Positions 21,170 to 30,540 of a stretch of DNA of 64,000 nt are shown here, one piece after another. The notes beneath the pieces are model-generated. The model saw only the letters and a program-made list of their open reading frames with translations. It ran no database searches and had not been told where the DNA came from. Source of the stretch: Melieria omissa (lineage: Eukaryota; Arthropoda; Insecta; Diptera; Ulidiidae); contig OZ020269.1 in the NCBI GenBank assembly GCA_963971225.1, forward strand, positions 106,029,486-106,093,485, given 5' to 3'. Position 1 is the stretch's first letter. Each line of letters starts with the position of its first letter. Made by a program: the position numbers and the translations under genes.

Positions 21170-22640
21170 CAACATAAACCGAAAATAACCGAAACCTTCA
21201 TTCCAACCTAAAATTACTTCTATGGTTAAGTTACTTCCAACCTAACCGAAACAATAAAACTAATCCAATTTTTGAAGAAATCAAACATTTAACAGAGCAC
21301 AAGTTTAATCTAAATAAATCTTTTACATAACCCAACATTTAACATAAAACATTTTGAACTTAACCAAACTTTCAACCTAACCTACATTTCAATCTCAATA
21401 ACCGAACTTTAACATAACCTAACTTTTGACATAAACAAACTCCTAACTTAATCAAACTTTCAACCCCACCTAAGTTTTGACCTCATTAACCGAACTTTTT
21501 ATCGAACTTAACTTTTAATTAAACCTATCCTCGCCTTAAACAAATTTTTAATTTTTAACCTTAACTTTTAACAAACTTTCAACTTAACCCAACGTTGAAA
21601 ATAACCGAACTTGTAACCTATTTAACCTAACTTTTAACTGAATCTATGTTAACCTTTGAAAGCCTTTTAATTTTTACCTTTAACTTTTAACAATTTTTTA
21701 ACTCAATGTAACTCTCAACCTAACCTAACTTTTAACCCAACTCTATCTAACCGAACTTGAAACTTCACTCTCCGTACATTTAAAAACCTTTTCATTTATA
21801 ACCCTAACTTTTAACAAACTTTTAACTTAACCTTACTTCTAACCTAACCTAACTTGTAACCTATTTAACCTAACTTTTAACCTACTAAACTTAACTTTTA
21901 ATTGAACTTCTGTTAACATTTTAAAGCCCTTTTTTACCTTTCAACCTAACCTATCTTTAAACTGTAGCTCTTCCCACATTCAAAAACCTTTTTATTTTTA
22001 GCCTCAACTTCTAACAAGCTTTCCTTAATCTAAACTTGATTAACCTAATCTTCAACCTAACCTAACTTGTACCCTACTTAACCTAACTTTTAATACTTTT
22101 ATCTAAAAACCTGTTTTAATTAATTTTTTAAGTTAACCTAACTTTTGTTAACTAACCTAACTTCTTATAAAGTCAAACTTCTAACGTAAAGACGCTTTAC
22201 ACGTTATCTCATTTCTATTCTGATCGATCTTATGGCCTAATCCAATGTTTAACATAACCTAATGCCCATCTTAAGCAAACAATTAAAACGTTTAACATAG
22301 CTTTACTTCAATCTTAACTTTTATCCAAATGAAACTTTTAACCTTTTTATTTTTAGCCTCAGCTTCTAACAAACTCTCCTTAACCTGAACTTGATTAACG
22401 TATTATTCAACCTAACCTAACTTGTACCCTACTTAACCTAACTTTTACTACTTTTATCTACACACCTGTTCTAATTAATGCTGTAAATTAACCCAACGTT
22501 TATTAACTAACCTAAGCCAAATTTCTAACTTAAAAATGTTTAACATAGTCAAAACCAAACCTTTCACGTAAGCCAACTTCTAACTCAACCTAATTTCTAA
22601 CCTTCTCAAACAGTTAACCTAACCTCTAACTTTTAAACTC
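21170..22640 (+). repeat. Degenerate AACCTAAC/TTTTAAC array
   Basis: About 1.5 kb is composed almost entirely of AACCTAAC, AACTTTTAAC, AACCGAAC and short variants, with irregular 10-25 bp spacing. It follows the LINE 3' end at 20.67-21.07 kb, whose own tail has the same AACCTAACCTA words. Expansion of a LINE 3' tail is therefore the simplest origin. Two longer blocks around CCTTTTTATTTTTAGCCTCA (near 21987 and 22340) show that segments of about 350 bp were also duplicated. Confidence 0.75.
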
Positions 22641-23090
22641 ATTCAGTTTCAACTCTACAGTTAAATTATTATTTGTGATGATAATTTCCCGTGATTTCCA
22701 TATCCCCTCATAAATTTATTGACATCTCTAGCGTCAAGTGTTGATTTAAACTTTGTGCATTTGTTAATTGTTTTTGTTGTTTTTTATGACATATTACTTT
22801 GTTGCACTCAATTTTTATGGTATCAAGTTTGTACAACACGATTGAAACGGAAATTCAATGCAGCTTACTCATGTTAAATATATCAGAAATGATATGAAAG
22901 AAGCAAAAGTCAAAAACGCAAGGAATGTTGAAAGTAGAACAGTAGTTAAATTTCACTTGGAAATTAATAAAAAAATTAAGATTTTTTTGAGTGTTACAAT
23001 AAAATTTTAGTTGATTATGAGACAAGTTCAACTTGTCAAACTTTTAACTAAAAATGTCAGAATGAAGCTCAGACTGGGTCAAACTGCATT
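22640..23090. other. Unique AT-rich DNA
   Basis: I see no gene, repeat or motif that can be supported here. Confidence 0.4.
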
Positions 23091-24210
23091 GGTTGGATGG
23101 GTAGAAAGCCAGAAGCCAGAACAAAGCCAGTTCTGAATGGATAGAAGACACATTGAGGCTAATTGATGAGTAGTGATATTTAGGGAATTGAGTTCCAGTT
23201 AAGCTTAAAACCATAGAGAACTTCTTATGTGGCCTTTGAAGTGGACTATTGAAGATAGAAGACACTATGAGGCCGAGTTGGTTCCTAGTGATTTCCAGGG
23301 AATCGAGTTCCTTTTAAGCTTTTAACCATAGAGAACTCCTCATGAGGTCTATAAAATTACTAAAGTTGACCTTTGAAGATAGAAGACACACTGAGAAAAA
23401 ATTGGATCCCAGTGATTCCAAGGGAATCGAGTTCCAGTTAAGCTTCGAATAGTAGAGAACTTCTTATGAGGTCTGTGAAGCCATTGAAGTGAACTGTTAA
23501 AGATCGAAAACACACTGAGCGAATTTGATGCTCAGTGATTCTCAGAGAATCGATTTCCAGATAAGCTTTAAATAGTAGAGAACTTCTCATAAGGTCTGTG
23601 AAGCTGTTGAACTGTTGAAGATAGACACTGAGACCAATTTGGTCCTCATTGATTCCGAGGAAATCGAGTTCTAGTTAAGCTTTGAATAGTAGAGAACTTT
23701 TTATGAGGTCTATGTAGCCATTAAAGTGGACCGTTGAAGATGGAAGACACACTGAGGCCAATTCGGTACTCAGTGATTTCCAGGGAATTGAATTCTACTT
23801 AAGGTTCGAATAGTAGAGAACTTCTTTTGATTTCTATGAACCCATTTAAGTGGACTGTTTAATATAGAAGACAAAAGGGCACAATAGATCTTTAGATCGC
23901 GGTGCACTATCCCCACTAATAATAATATAGAAGACACACTGAGACCAATTTGGCTCCCAGTGATTTCAAGGAAATCGAGTTCCAGTTAAGTTTTAATTAG
24001 TAGAGAACTTCTTGTGAGGTCTGTGAAGCCACTGAAGTGAATCGTTGAAGATAGAAGACAAACTGAGACCAATTTGGTTCCCAGTGATTTCCAAGGAATT
24101 GAGTTCCAGTTAAGCTTCAAACCTTAGAAAACTTCTTATGAGGACTATGAAGACATTGAAGTTAACCGTTGAAGATAGAGGAAACACTGAGGCCATTTTG
24201 GTCTCCAGTG
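23090..24210. repeat. ~120-bp tandem array, about nine copies
   Basis: GAGAACTTCTTATGAGG-like anchors occur near 23216, 23331, 23456, 23577, 23694, 23815, 24004 and 24126. Spacings are 115-125 bp except where a later insertion adds 63 bp. Each unit also carries GAAGATAGAAGACACACTGAGG, split by substitutions, then a TTTCCAGGGAATCGAGTTCC-like block and TTAAGCTT. The copies differ from one another by many substitutions. Confidence 0.9.
23874..23922 (+). mobile_element. 49-bp retrotransposon stub with 14-bp target-site duplication
   Basis: TAATATAGAAGACA occurs at 23860-23873 and again at 23923-23936. The 49 bases between them are foreign to the array and end in CCCCACTAATAA, a (TAA)n-like terminus. 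In the neighbouring units the sequence corresponding to the duplication occurs once. A 3'-terminal TAA repeat is known for I-type non-LTR retrotransposons, so this is best read as an extreme 5'-truncated LINE insertion. Confidence 0.7.
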
Positions 24211-25530
24211 AGTCCTGTTTATAATTTCACTCTATGACACGGGAATGTGTTTGTTTCATCTTCTTTTGAATTGTCTTATTTTCTTCTTCTTGTTATAAAT
24301 TAATACCTATGTATACGTCAAGTGACCGGAACTGTGTCCAAAAAGTGAAATTTCCACCAATGCATTTGTCCGTTGGTCACCACTTTTTCAGATAGAAACA
24401 ACTATTTGAAAACACTGCTCAAAATATTCAAATCTTAGCTTTCAGTACCCAACACAGAACTACAATTTAGTCAAGTTGTGTATATAAAAAACCATCTAAA
24501 AGATTACTAACACCATTCTCTCACCAAATTTCGAGTTTCTTTATTCTCAATTCATGACAAACACTTAACGGAAACAACCCACTGATATTGTCCCATCTGG
24601 TGTTTGCAAAGCCAATAAAACGAAATCATTTGTGGAGGCCGTTCGAAAGTACTTTGGGCACTTTGGGCAACAAGCTGAGGAAGTAAAAATCAATTTACAA
24701 ATATTTAATATTTGCGCATTAATTCGCAGCAAGAAAGTGAAAAAACATTAAACGAGCAAACGCACTGAACGAATGACTGCAGTCGTAAAACTGGACGGAC
24801 ATGGAGCATTGAATGTTTTAAGTAGAAAACAACAAAATTTCAATATTGTCAGACGAAAATAAAAAATTCAAAAACACAACGCCGACAATAAAGAAATACG
24901 CGTACAAACCCAGGATTGAATTGAAGGCTCTGAGACAGAAACGCAACGGCAGACACATAAAGATACGACAGACAGACAGACTCGCTGTGTGTGGCGCTAA
25001 CAAGAAATAATGACGCATAGACGATGCGCGTCACTGAAAAAGCACAAAACGATTGGTTGTCATTTGAAGTCGCATTGGCGGGAACTTTGCGCTTAGACGC
25101 TTCAAGTGTGCAGAGGAAAAGTAATCGACCGAGGAAATGTAATCAAGAAAAGGAAAAAAGAAAGTATAACCTTTAAAAAGCGGCAGGAAGTGTTGCCGGG
25201 TTTTTTGTTCATTTCTCTGGCAATGATTGGACATTTTGATACTGGGTTGAATTATGTGCTGTTTAGCGTGAGAAGCGACGGAAATCAATGAATTTTTGGC
25301 TGACTTGTGAGGGCATCGGGAAGCCATAACGAAGGCTAATAAACTTTGAATAATTATGATCGAATTTACATACTTTTGTTGGCGTTTTGAGACTTGAGTG
25401 GGACTGAACTGCTAGCAATGAAGATCGGAGGGTTAACTTGACTTGAAAAGTAAAATACAAAATTTGCATATTTAATGCGCAAATTTCAATTAAAAACTAA
25501 AGTTTTCATGGGAGGTATTTTTCTCAGAGG
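24210..25530. other. Unique non-coding DNA
   Basis: No gene supported. Short frames near 24.8-25.3 kb have no recognisable product. Confidence 0.45.
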
Positions 25531-25537
25531 TTCCCCA

Positions 25538-25646
25538 ATAATAGCGAAAAGAAAAGAGACCAAAAAATATTTGACCAAAACAAAAACTTAAATAATAGCG
25601 AAGAGAAAAGTGGTCCAAAAAATCGTTGATTAAAACAAAAACTTAA
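25538..25646. repeat. 53-bp direct duplication
   Basis: AATAATAGCGAAAAGAAAAG and AATAATAGCGAAGAGAAAAG begin two adjacent copies, each ending AACAAAAACTTAA. It abuts the 3' end of the LINE relic that follows. Confidence 0.85.
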
Positions 25647-25998
25647 GGTTAGGTTCGGTTAAGGTGGGATCTGGGCATGACACTTCCTGAAAGACACACT
25701 TTGACCTCAAAATGGGACCATTGTGATACCACAAAGAGAAAGTGATCCATCTACTAAAAGTCAGAGGGCCTAGCAAGTCTCTGATGTTGACTAAACTGAG
25801 GTTATTCGAGTTCTCGAAGAACGAAGAGCCTAGATATTGCCATCTTTGTCTAGAGAGAGCCGGGAACTGGCAGAGAAAGTGACTTAAGTATAGTCTCTCT
25901 TCCACCACTTCACCCGGTACCAAGTAAGAGTTATATGATACAGACACCCTAAGTTTTTGAGTTCGATGTGGTAGAAACCACAAAATCTCGAAGATCAT
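25645..25998 (-). pseudogene. LINE ORF2 C-terminal fragment with 3' UTR
   Basis: On the minus strand, 25920-25729 reads VPGEVVEERLYLSHFLCQFP then ALSRQRWQYLGSSFFENSNN and LSLVNIRDLLGPLTFSRW. This matches the C-terminal tail of jockey-like LINE proteins (xxHxLCxCPALSRxRxxxLGxxFF, then xVNIRDLLxF). The UTR contains TTTGTGGTATCACAATGG and ends in CCTAACCTTAAG at 25645. The cysteine expected after HFLC is replaced (QFP for CCP), so the relic is decayed. Its UTR is shared with the SINE tail at 8.55 kb. Confidence 0.75.
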
Positions 25999-26142
25999 TA
26001 AATCCTGAATTTTGAGTTTTTATGGCAGATTTTATCTTTTCCTACTTGATATCTCATTCTACTTTATCTTCCTTCTAAATTTTGATTTTTTCTTTGTACA
26101 AACCCAAAAGTTGACAACCTCAAAGTTTCGTTTATATGGGAA

Positions 26143-26156
26143 GCGCCCTCTGGTGA
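26143..26156 (-). promoter_or_regulatory. CTCF-like motif
   Basis: The reverse complement reads TCACCAGAGGGCGC, matching CCASYAGRKGGCRS at 13 of 14 positions. It lies at the edge of a repeat-like block, so it may simply be part of a transposon. Confidence 0.2.
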
Positions 26157-26279
26157 TCAAATTTTGAACTTCAATTAATTTTGTATTTTTTTCACTCAAA
26201 AATTTTGCCAATTGTTGAAGAAATCATTCAAATTGGTTCAGTAGTTTCAGCGATATGACTACATGCAATTACTACATTT

Positions 26280-26580
26280 ACAAGTGGGCAGCCAATTCCA
26301 TAGAAAATGACTAGTTTTGTACGGCAGCCCCCTTAAAAGTTGTAAATAGCGGTTAGGTATGTATGAAAAAAACATTCAGAAGGGAAAATAAATGAGGATC
26401 AGTCATACATTTGATACCTCTGGGACACACTTGGAAGCAGTGGGAACCCATTTTATAAAAAGGATGATTTTGTATGGGAGCCTCATTAAAAGTTGGAGAT
26501 ACCGGCTAAGTATGTTTGAAAGAAACGTTCAGAGGGACAAATTAGTGGGGTCAGTCATAGATGTTAACCCTCTAAGAGCA
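26280..26580. repeat. ~153-bp direct duplication
   Basis: Two copies start at about 26280 and 26433. Both contain TTTTGTA, GGCAGCC/GGGAGCC, TTAAAAGTTG, AGTATGTTTGAAAGAAAC-like and ATCAGTCATA/GTCAGTCATAG blocks in order. The preceding TTGGTTCAGTAGTTTCAGCG (26236-26255) resembles a phrase common in dispersed insect repeats, so the pair may be part of an unrecognised transposon. Confidence 0.7.
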
Positions 26581-27792
26581 ACTTCTGAGCAGCTGTGAAG
26601 CAATTTTTGGGTTTTTAATTTATTTTAATATTTCAGTTTTACTGGAACATCTTTGAATATCACTTTTATCTTTCAAACAACTCTGAACATCTCTATTCGT
26701 TATATGAAAAAAATATAATGTTAAATAATTCTTCAAAATATCAGCTGCAATGTTCAACTAAAAACCTTGTTAAAGTATTTTTTTGTTAATATTTTCGTAC
26801 TTTTTCATTTGGCGGCCAACAAAAATAATGAGCAATCATTAAAAATGCTCTCACAACAAAAAATGTGTTTCCTTAGAATATATAAAAAGACATGGCGTCT
26901 TGTGCAACACACACACACACACACAGAGGGCACAGGGTGTTAAATCGAAAAAGGCCACCAAACAGACACAAAGAAAGATAGCTGAACGAAACGAGCCCAA
27001 ACCAATGGCAAACATTTTTACTTTTCATTTTAAAGTATTCAGTGTCATGTGCCAGAAAGCTGAACACCTAACAATAACAACAACAACAACAACAACAATA
27101 ACACAATGACAGCCCCACGAAAAGTGCGGCAGCAATAAATGGAAGCCCATAATGAGGACACGCAAGTGTGGCCAAATGAATCAACAAAAAACATTTTTTA
27201 CACAATATGAATAAAATATAAAAAATATAAAAAAAATTAAAAAAAAGTAGAAAAAATATTGAAAAAAAGCGGCATGCAAAAATTTCGTGATGCCACCTTT
27301 ACGCAGAATGGAAAGAGTATGAAAGAGACAAACGACAGACACGCACACATTCATACAAAAAGTGTGTGTGCGTACTTAGTGGTTGTTGTTGTTGTTGTTA
27401 TGGCGGCCTTTTTTTGAATTATAAAGGTAGGTCTAGGTCCCGCACAGTTGCGCTGACAATTTTCACACGCACACACAGTTGCTGCTCGCAAATTGCAACA
27501 ACAATGAAAAAATATATTTAAAAACTAAAAATACAATAATAAAAATAAAAAAAACCCTGCGACTTGCCAAAAATGTTTCATTTTATTTTTGAAATTTTTT
27601 CGATTTCTATTCACATTTCAAACTACAACATTTTGGCAACGGCATTGTTGGTGTTTGTTGTTTTTGTTGTTGTTGCTATTATTTGGTGCGTGCTGTGTTT
27701 GGCTCAACTTGGTGGCTCAATGTTGGCATTGTTGGTGTGCGTTGGTTTAGTTTTGCTTGGGTTTTTATTGTAGTGATGACTATTTGTTGTTT

Positions 27793-27824
<32 letters not shown>

Positions 27825-29475
27825 GCTATTGTGGGTGTGCAAACGAATAAAGCAAACGTGGCAGCTCGCAAATATGAATAATGAAGTCAAGTGTGACTCG
27901 TGATCTGTGCGCGATAAATGATTAATGTGACAGCAACAGCAACAACAACAACAAAAGCGAAAAATAACAGTAATCAGCGTCGACAAACCACAAGCATAAC
28001 AATTATAGTGACTACAACAACAACAACACAAACACTAAAAAAAAACAGGGCGCTGCCAAAAGGCGAACGGCGAAAAATTGCCAATTTCCCGAATTCGCTG
28101 GACATTGACGCCATTTTTAATAACTTTTGCAACCACGAAACGCCGAAACCTTTCGTGTCCATCAGCCGCACCAAGTTGACAAGGGCGGCCGCCACGCTTT
28201 TGACATGGGCTCGCCCAGCAAGCAGCGACGCAGCGTGGACGCGATTAGCAGTCGGAGCGACCCGGGAGTCGCAGCGACACGCAATCGACCCAACGCTGGC
28301 CGCAGAGATAACAACAATGGCCGTTGGCCGTCGAAGGACTTAGGACACTTTTGGATGCCTGTCGCCTTGACTGAAAGAAGCTTTTTTTTGGGTGCAAAAT
28401 TCTATGCTTTGGTTGGGCGTTTTTCAAGGTTTTTTTGAGGAAAATTGTTTAGGACACCTTTTTCTGGACAATTTGAGGCGTTAAACGAACTCTGTGAAAA
28501 CGTGTGAGCTGCCATCGACAGCTGGTTAGAGAAATGTCTAAAATATGTAAAGTCACATAATTAGGGTTCAGACGAAGGAGCAACATTTAAATTCATTTGA
28601 ATTCATTAGGCAAAAATCAGGAGGCAACAGTTCAAAAGAGAAAGACTGCTTAATGGCAGCCAGCTTTGCATAATTATTACTTGGAATTAGAGCAGCAAAT
28701 ATTTCGTTACTTTACATTATTTCATGTTAACATTTTAAAGTCAATTTTTAATACCACAAAACCTGAATGAAAGGTTCTTCATTAAAGTTGATTGAAAAAT
28801 ATGTTCAGTGTTGCTTCCACAAATAGCAAAACGTACCTGCAAAGAGAGAAAAATAAAAAGGATGCGTTAGTTTATAAGTATTTTTTTTTTCAATAAGGAA
28901 AAGGAAATGTTGAAATATTTCTTAAATGAAATTGTAATTGTTCAATTTAAATTAGAAACATAAAATATTTTAAAAATAGTATAAAATCATAAACATAAAT
29001 TGGAAAAAAATTTTATGACATTAGGAAATTTGAAATTTTTAGGTCAGCACTTATATTTCACCACTTTAGCGCACAAGTGTAGCTGTCGAAACTGGGTTAT
29101 CTTCAGGTACCTGCTTTCAATTCCACAGACAACTCAATGTTTCCTTTCTTTCTATCGTCAAAAGAGCTTAGCGACCGCACAAGACAGTTCAGTTCAAGCC
29201 CACACAAAATTAATTACCACCTACGAACTGTTACAAAAACTGTTTATCTTGTTGTTTTTGTTGCTAAATTTTCGTGCGTTTACAATTGACTCTTATGAAT
29301 TGAATGGATTTAACTGTAAATTCAAGTTTGGACCATAATTGGTGCGGTAAACATAAGAACGACCATAGAAGGCGAGAGAGAAAGCGGCAGATAAACAAAA
29401 ATGAAAGAAAGAAATATTTTAAAAAATATTTAAAATATATTAAAAAAGATTTAAAATATATTAAAAATAATTGAA
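26580..29475. other. Unique DNA with CA, CAA and GTT microsatellites
   Basis: (CA)n at 26907-26925, (AAC)n near 27075-27105, (GTT)n near 27383-27400 and 27788-27828, and CAA runs near 27935-28030. One GC-rich open segment at 28.05-28.34 kb is listed separately. Otherwise nothing is supported. Confidence 0.5.
28046..28343 (+). other. GC-rich segment, possible decayed or partial exon
   Basis: This ~300-base island is much richer in G and C than its surroundings and its third codon positions look coding-like. In one frame it reads NSLDIDAIFNNFCNHETPKP then FVSISRTKL; in another, from about 28160, it reads HAFDMGSPSKQRRSVDAISS then RSDPGVAATRNRPNAGRRDN. The apparent switch of good coding signal between frames would fit a frameshifted pseudo-exon, an assembly error or an unrecognised splice junction. 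I do not recognise either peptide. No convincing start codon or splice pair frames it, so it stays a candidate only. Confidence 0.25.
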
Positions 29476-29783
29476 AAATAAAATAAAATAAAATAAAATA
29501 AAATAAAATAAAATAAAATAAAATAAAATGAAATGAAATAAAATAAAATAAAATAAAAAAAATAAAATAAAATAAATTCAAATAAAATAATTTTATAAAA
29601 AAAATAAAATAAAATAAAAAAATGAAGTAAAATAAAGTAAAATAAAATGAAATAAAATAAAATAAAATAAAATAAAATAAAAAAATGAAGTAAAATAAAG
29701 TAAAATAAAATGAAATAAAATAAAATAAAATAAAATAAAATAAAATAAAATAAAATAAAATAAAATAAAATAAAATAAAATAA
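29476..29783. repeat. (AAAAT)n pentanucleotide tract
   Basis: About 300 bases of AAAAT units with GAAAT and AAGT interruptions. It directly precedes a LINE fragment and is probably the 3' tail of an earlier insertion of the same kind. Confidence 0.9.
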
Positions 29784-29787
29784 ATAA

Positions 29788-30081
29788 ACAAATAACGCAC
29801 ATCTTATTGACATCGGAGTTCCCAACACACACAACCTACAGGACTGTATCGCGGAAAAAAGCAGGAAATATCAGCAACTGGCCCAAGAACTGAAACAGAT
29901 GTGGCAACTTGACAAAGTAGTGATTGTACCAATCATCATTTCATCGACAGGGGTAGTGCCCAAAACATTAATGACGACACTGGAGAGGCTTCAATTAGCG
30001 GACAAATTTTTGACTATACAAAAATCAGTTATATTGTCAACAACGTCAATTGTTCGTTCGTTTCTAAGTATTGAAAGTTAA
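29788..30081 (+). pseudogene. 5'-truncated LINE ORF2 C-terminal end
   Basis: The frame reads NAHLIDIGVPNTHNLQDCIA, then EKSRKYQQLAQELKQMWQLD, KVVIVPIIISSTGVVPKTL and a LSTTSIVRSFLS ending, closing at a TAA at 30079-30081. This is the C-terminal segment of an insect non-LTR element family in which a xIDIAxPxxHN motif, then xxKxxKYxxLxxExxxxW and xSxxGVVxxxL, precede the stop. About 92 codons are intact with no stop. The element starts abruptly inside (AAAAT)n, so it is truncated at its 5' end. It is relatively well preserved compared with the other LINE relics here. Confidence 0.75.
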
Positions 30082-30540
30082 ATTGTATATATGCTTAAGA
30101 AAATACCATGTACCTGCAATAGTTTTATGTATCTTGTTGTAAAACAACCGATATGTAATATTTAACCCTTAAGGAGTTCAATAAATCGTGAAATAAAATA
30201 AAATAAAATAAAATAAAATAAAATAAAATAAAATAAAATAAAATAAAATAAAATAAAATAAAATAAAATAAAATAAAATAAAATAAAATAAAATAAAATA
30301 AAATAAAATAAAATAAAATCAAATAAAACAAAATGAAATAAAATAAAATAAAATAAAATAAAATAAAACAAAATAAAATAAACTAAAATAAAACAAAATA
30401 AACTTAAAGAAAATAAAACAAAATAAAATAAAATAAAAAAAAGAAAATAAAATAAAATAAAAAAAATTAAGTAAAATAAAATAAAATAAAATGAAATGAA
30501 ATGAAATAAAATAAAATAAAATAAAATAAAATAAAATAAA
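30082..30540 (+). mobile_element. LINE 3' UTR and long (AAAAT)n tail
   Basis: About 107 bases of UTR, ending in TTCAATAAATCGTG, run into 350 bases of AAAAT repeats. The junction shows that the pentanucleotide is the element's own 3' tail, later expanded. Variants CAAAT, AAAAC and GAAAT cluster in the distal half. Confidence 0.8.

Noticed and set aside
21170..22640. Interstitial telomeric repeat, since CCTAA is the complement of insect TTAGG
   Set aside because: Pure runs are at most two or three units and are mixed with TTTTAAC words; Diptera do not use TTAGG telomeres; a LINE tail origin fits better.
29264..30371. Long minus-strand frames rich in Phe, Tyr, Ile and Leu
   Set aside because: They are read-through of (AAAAT)n, whose reverse complement has no stop in any frame; not genes.
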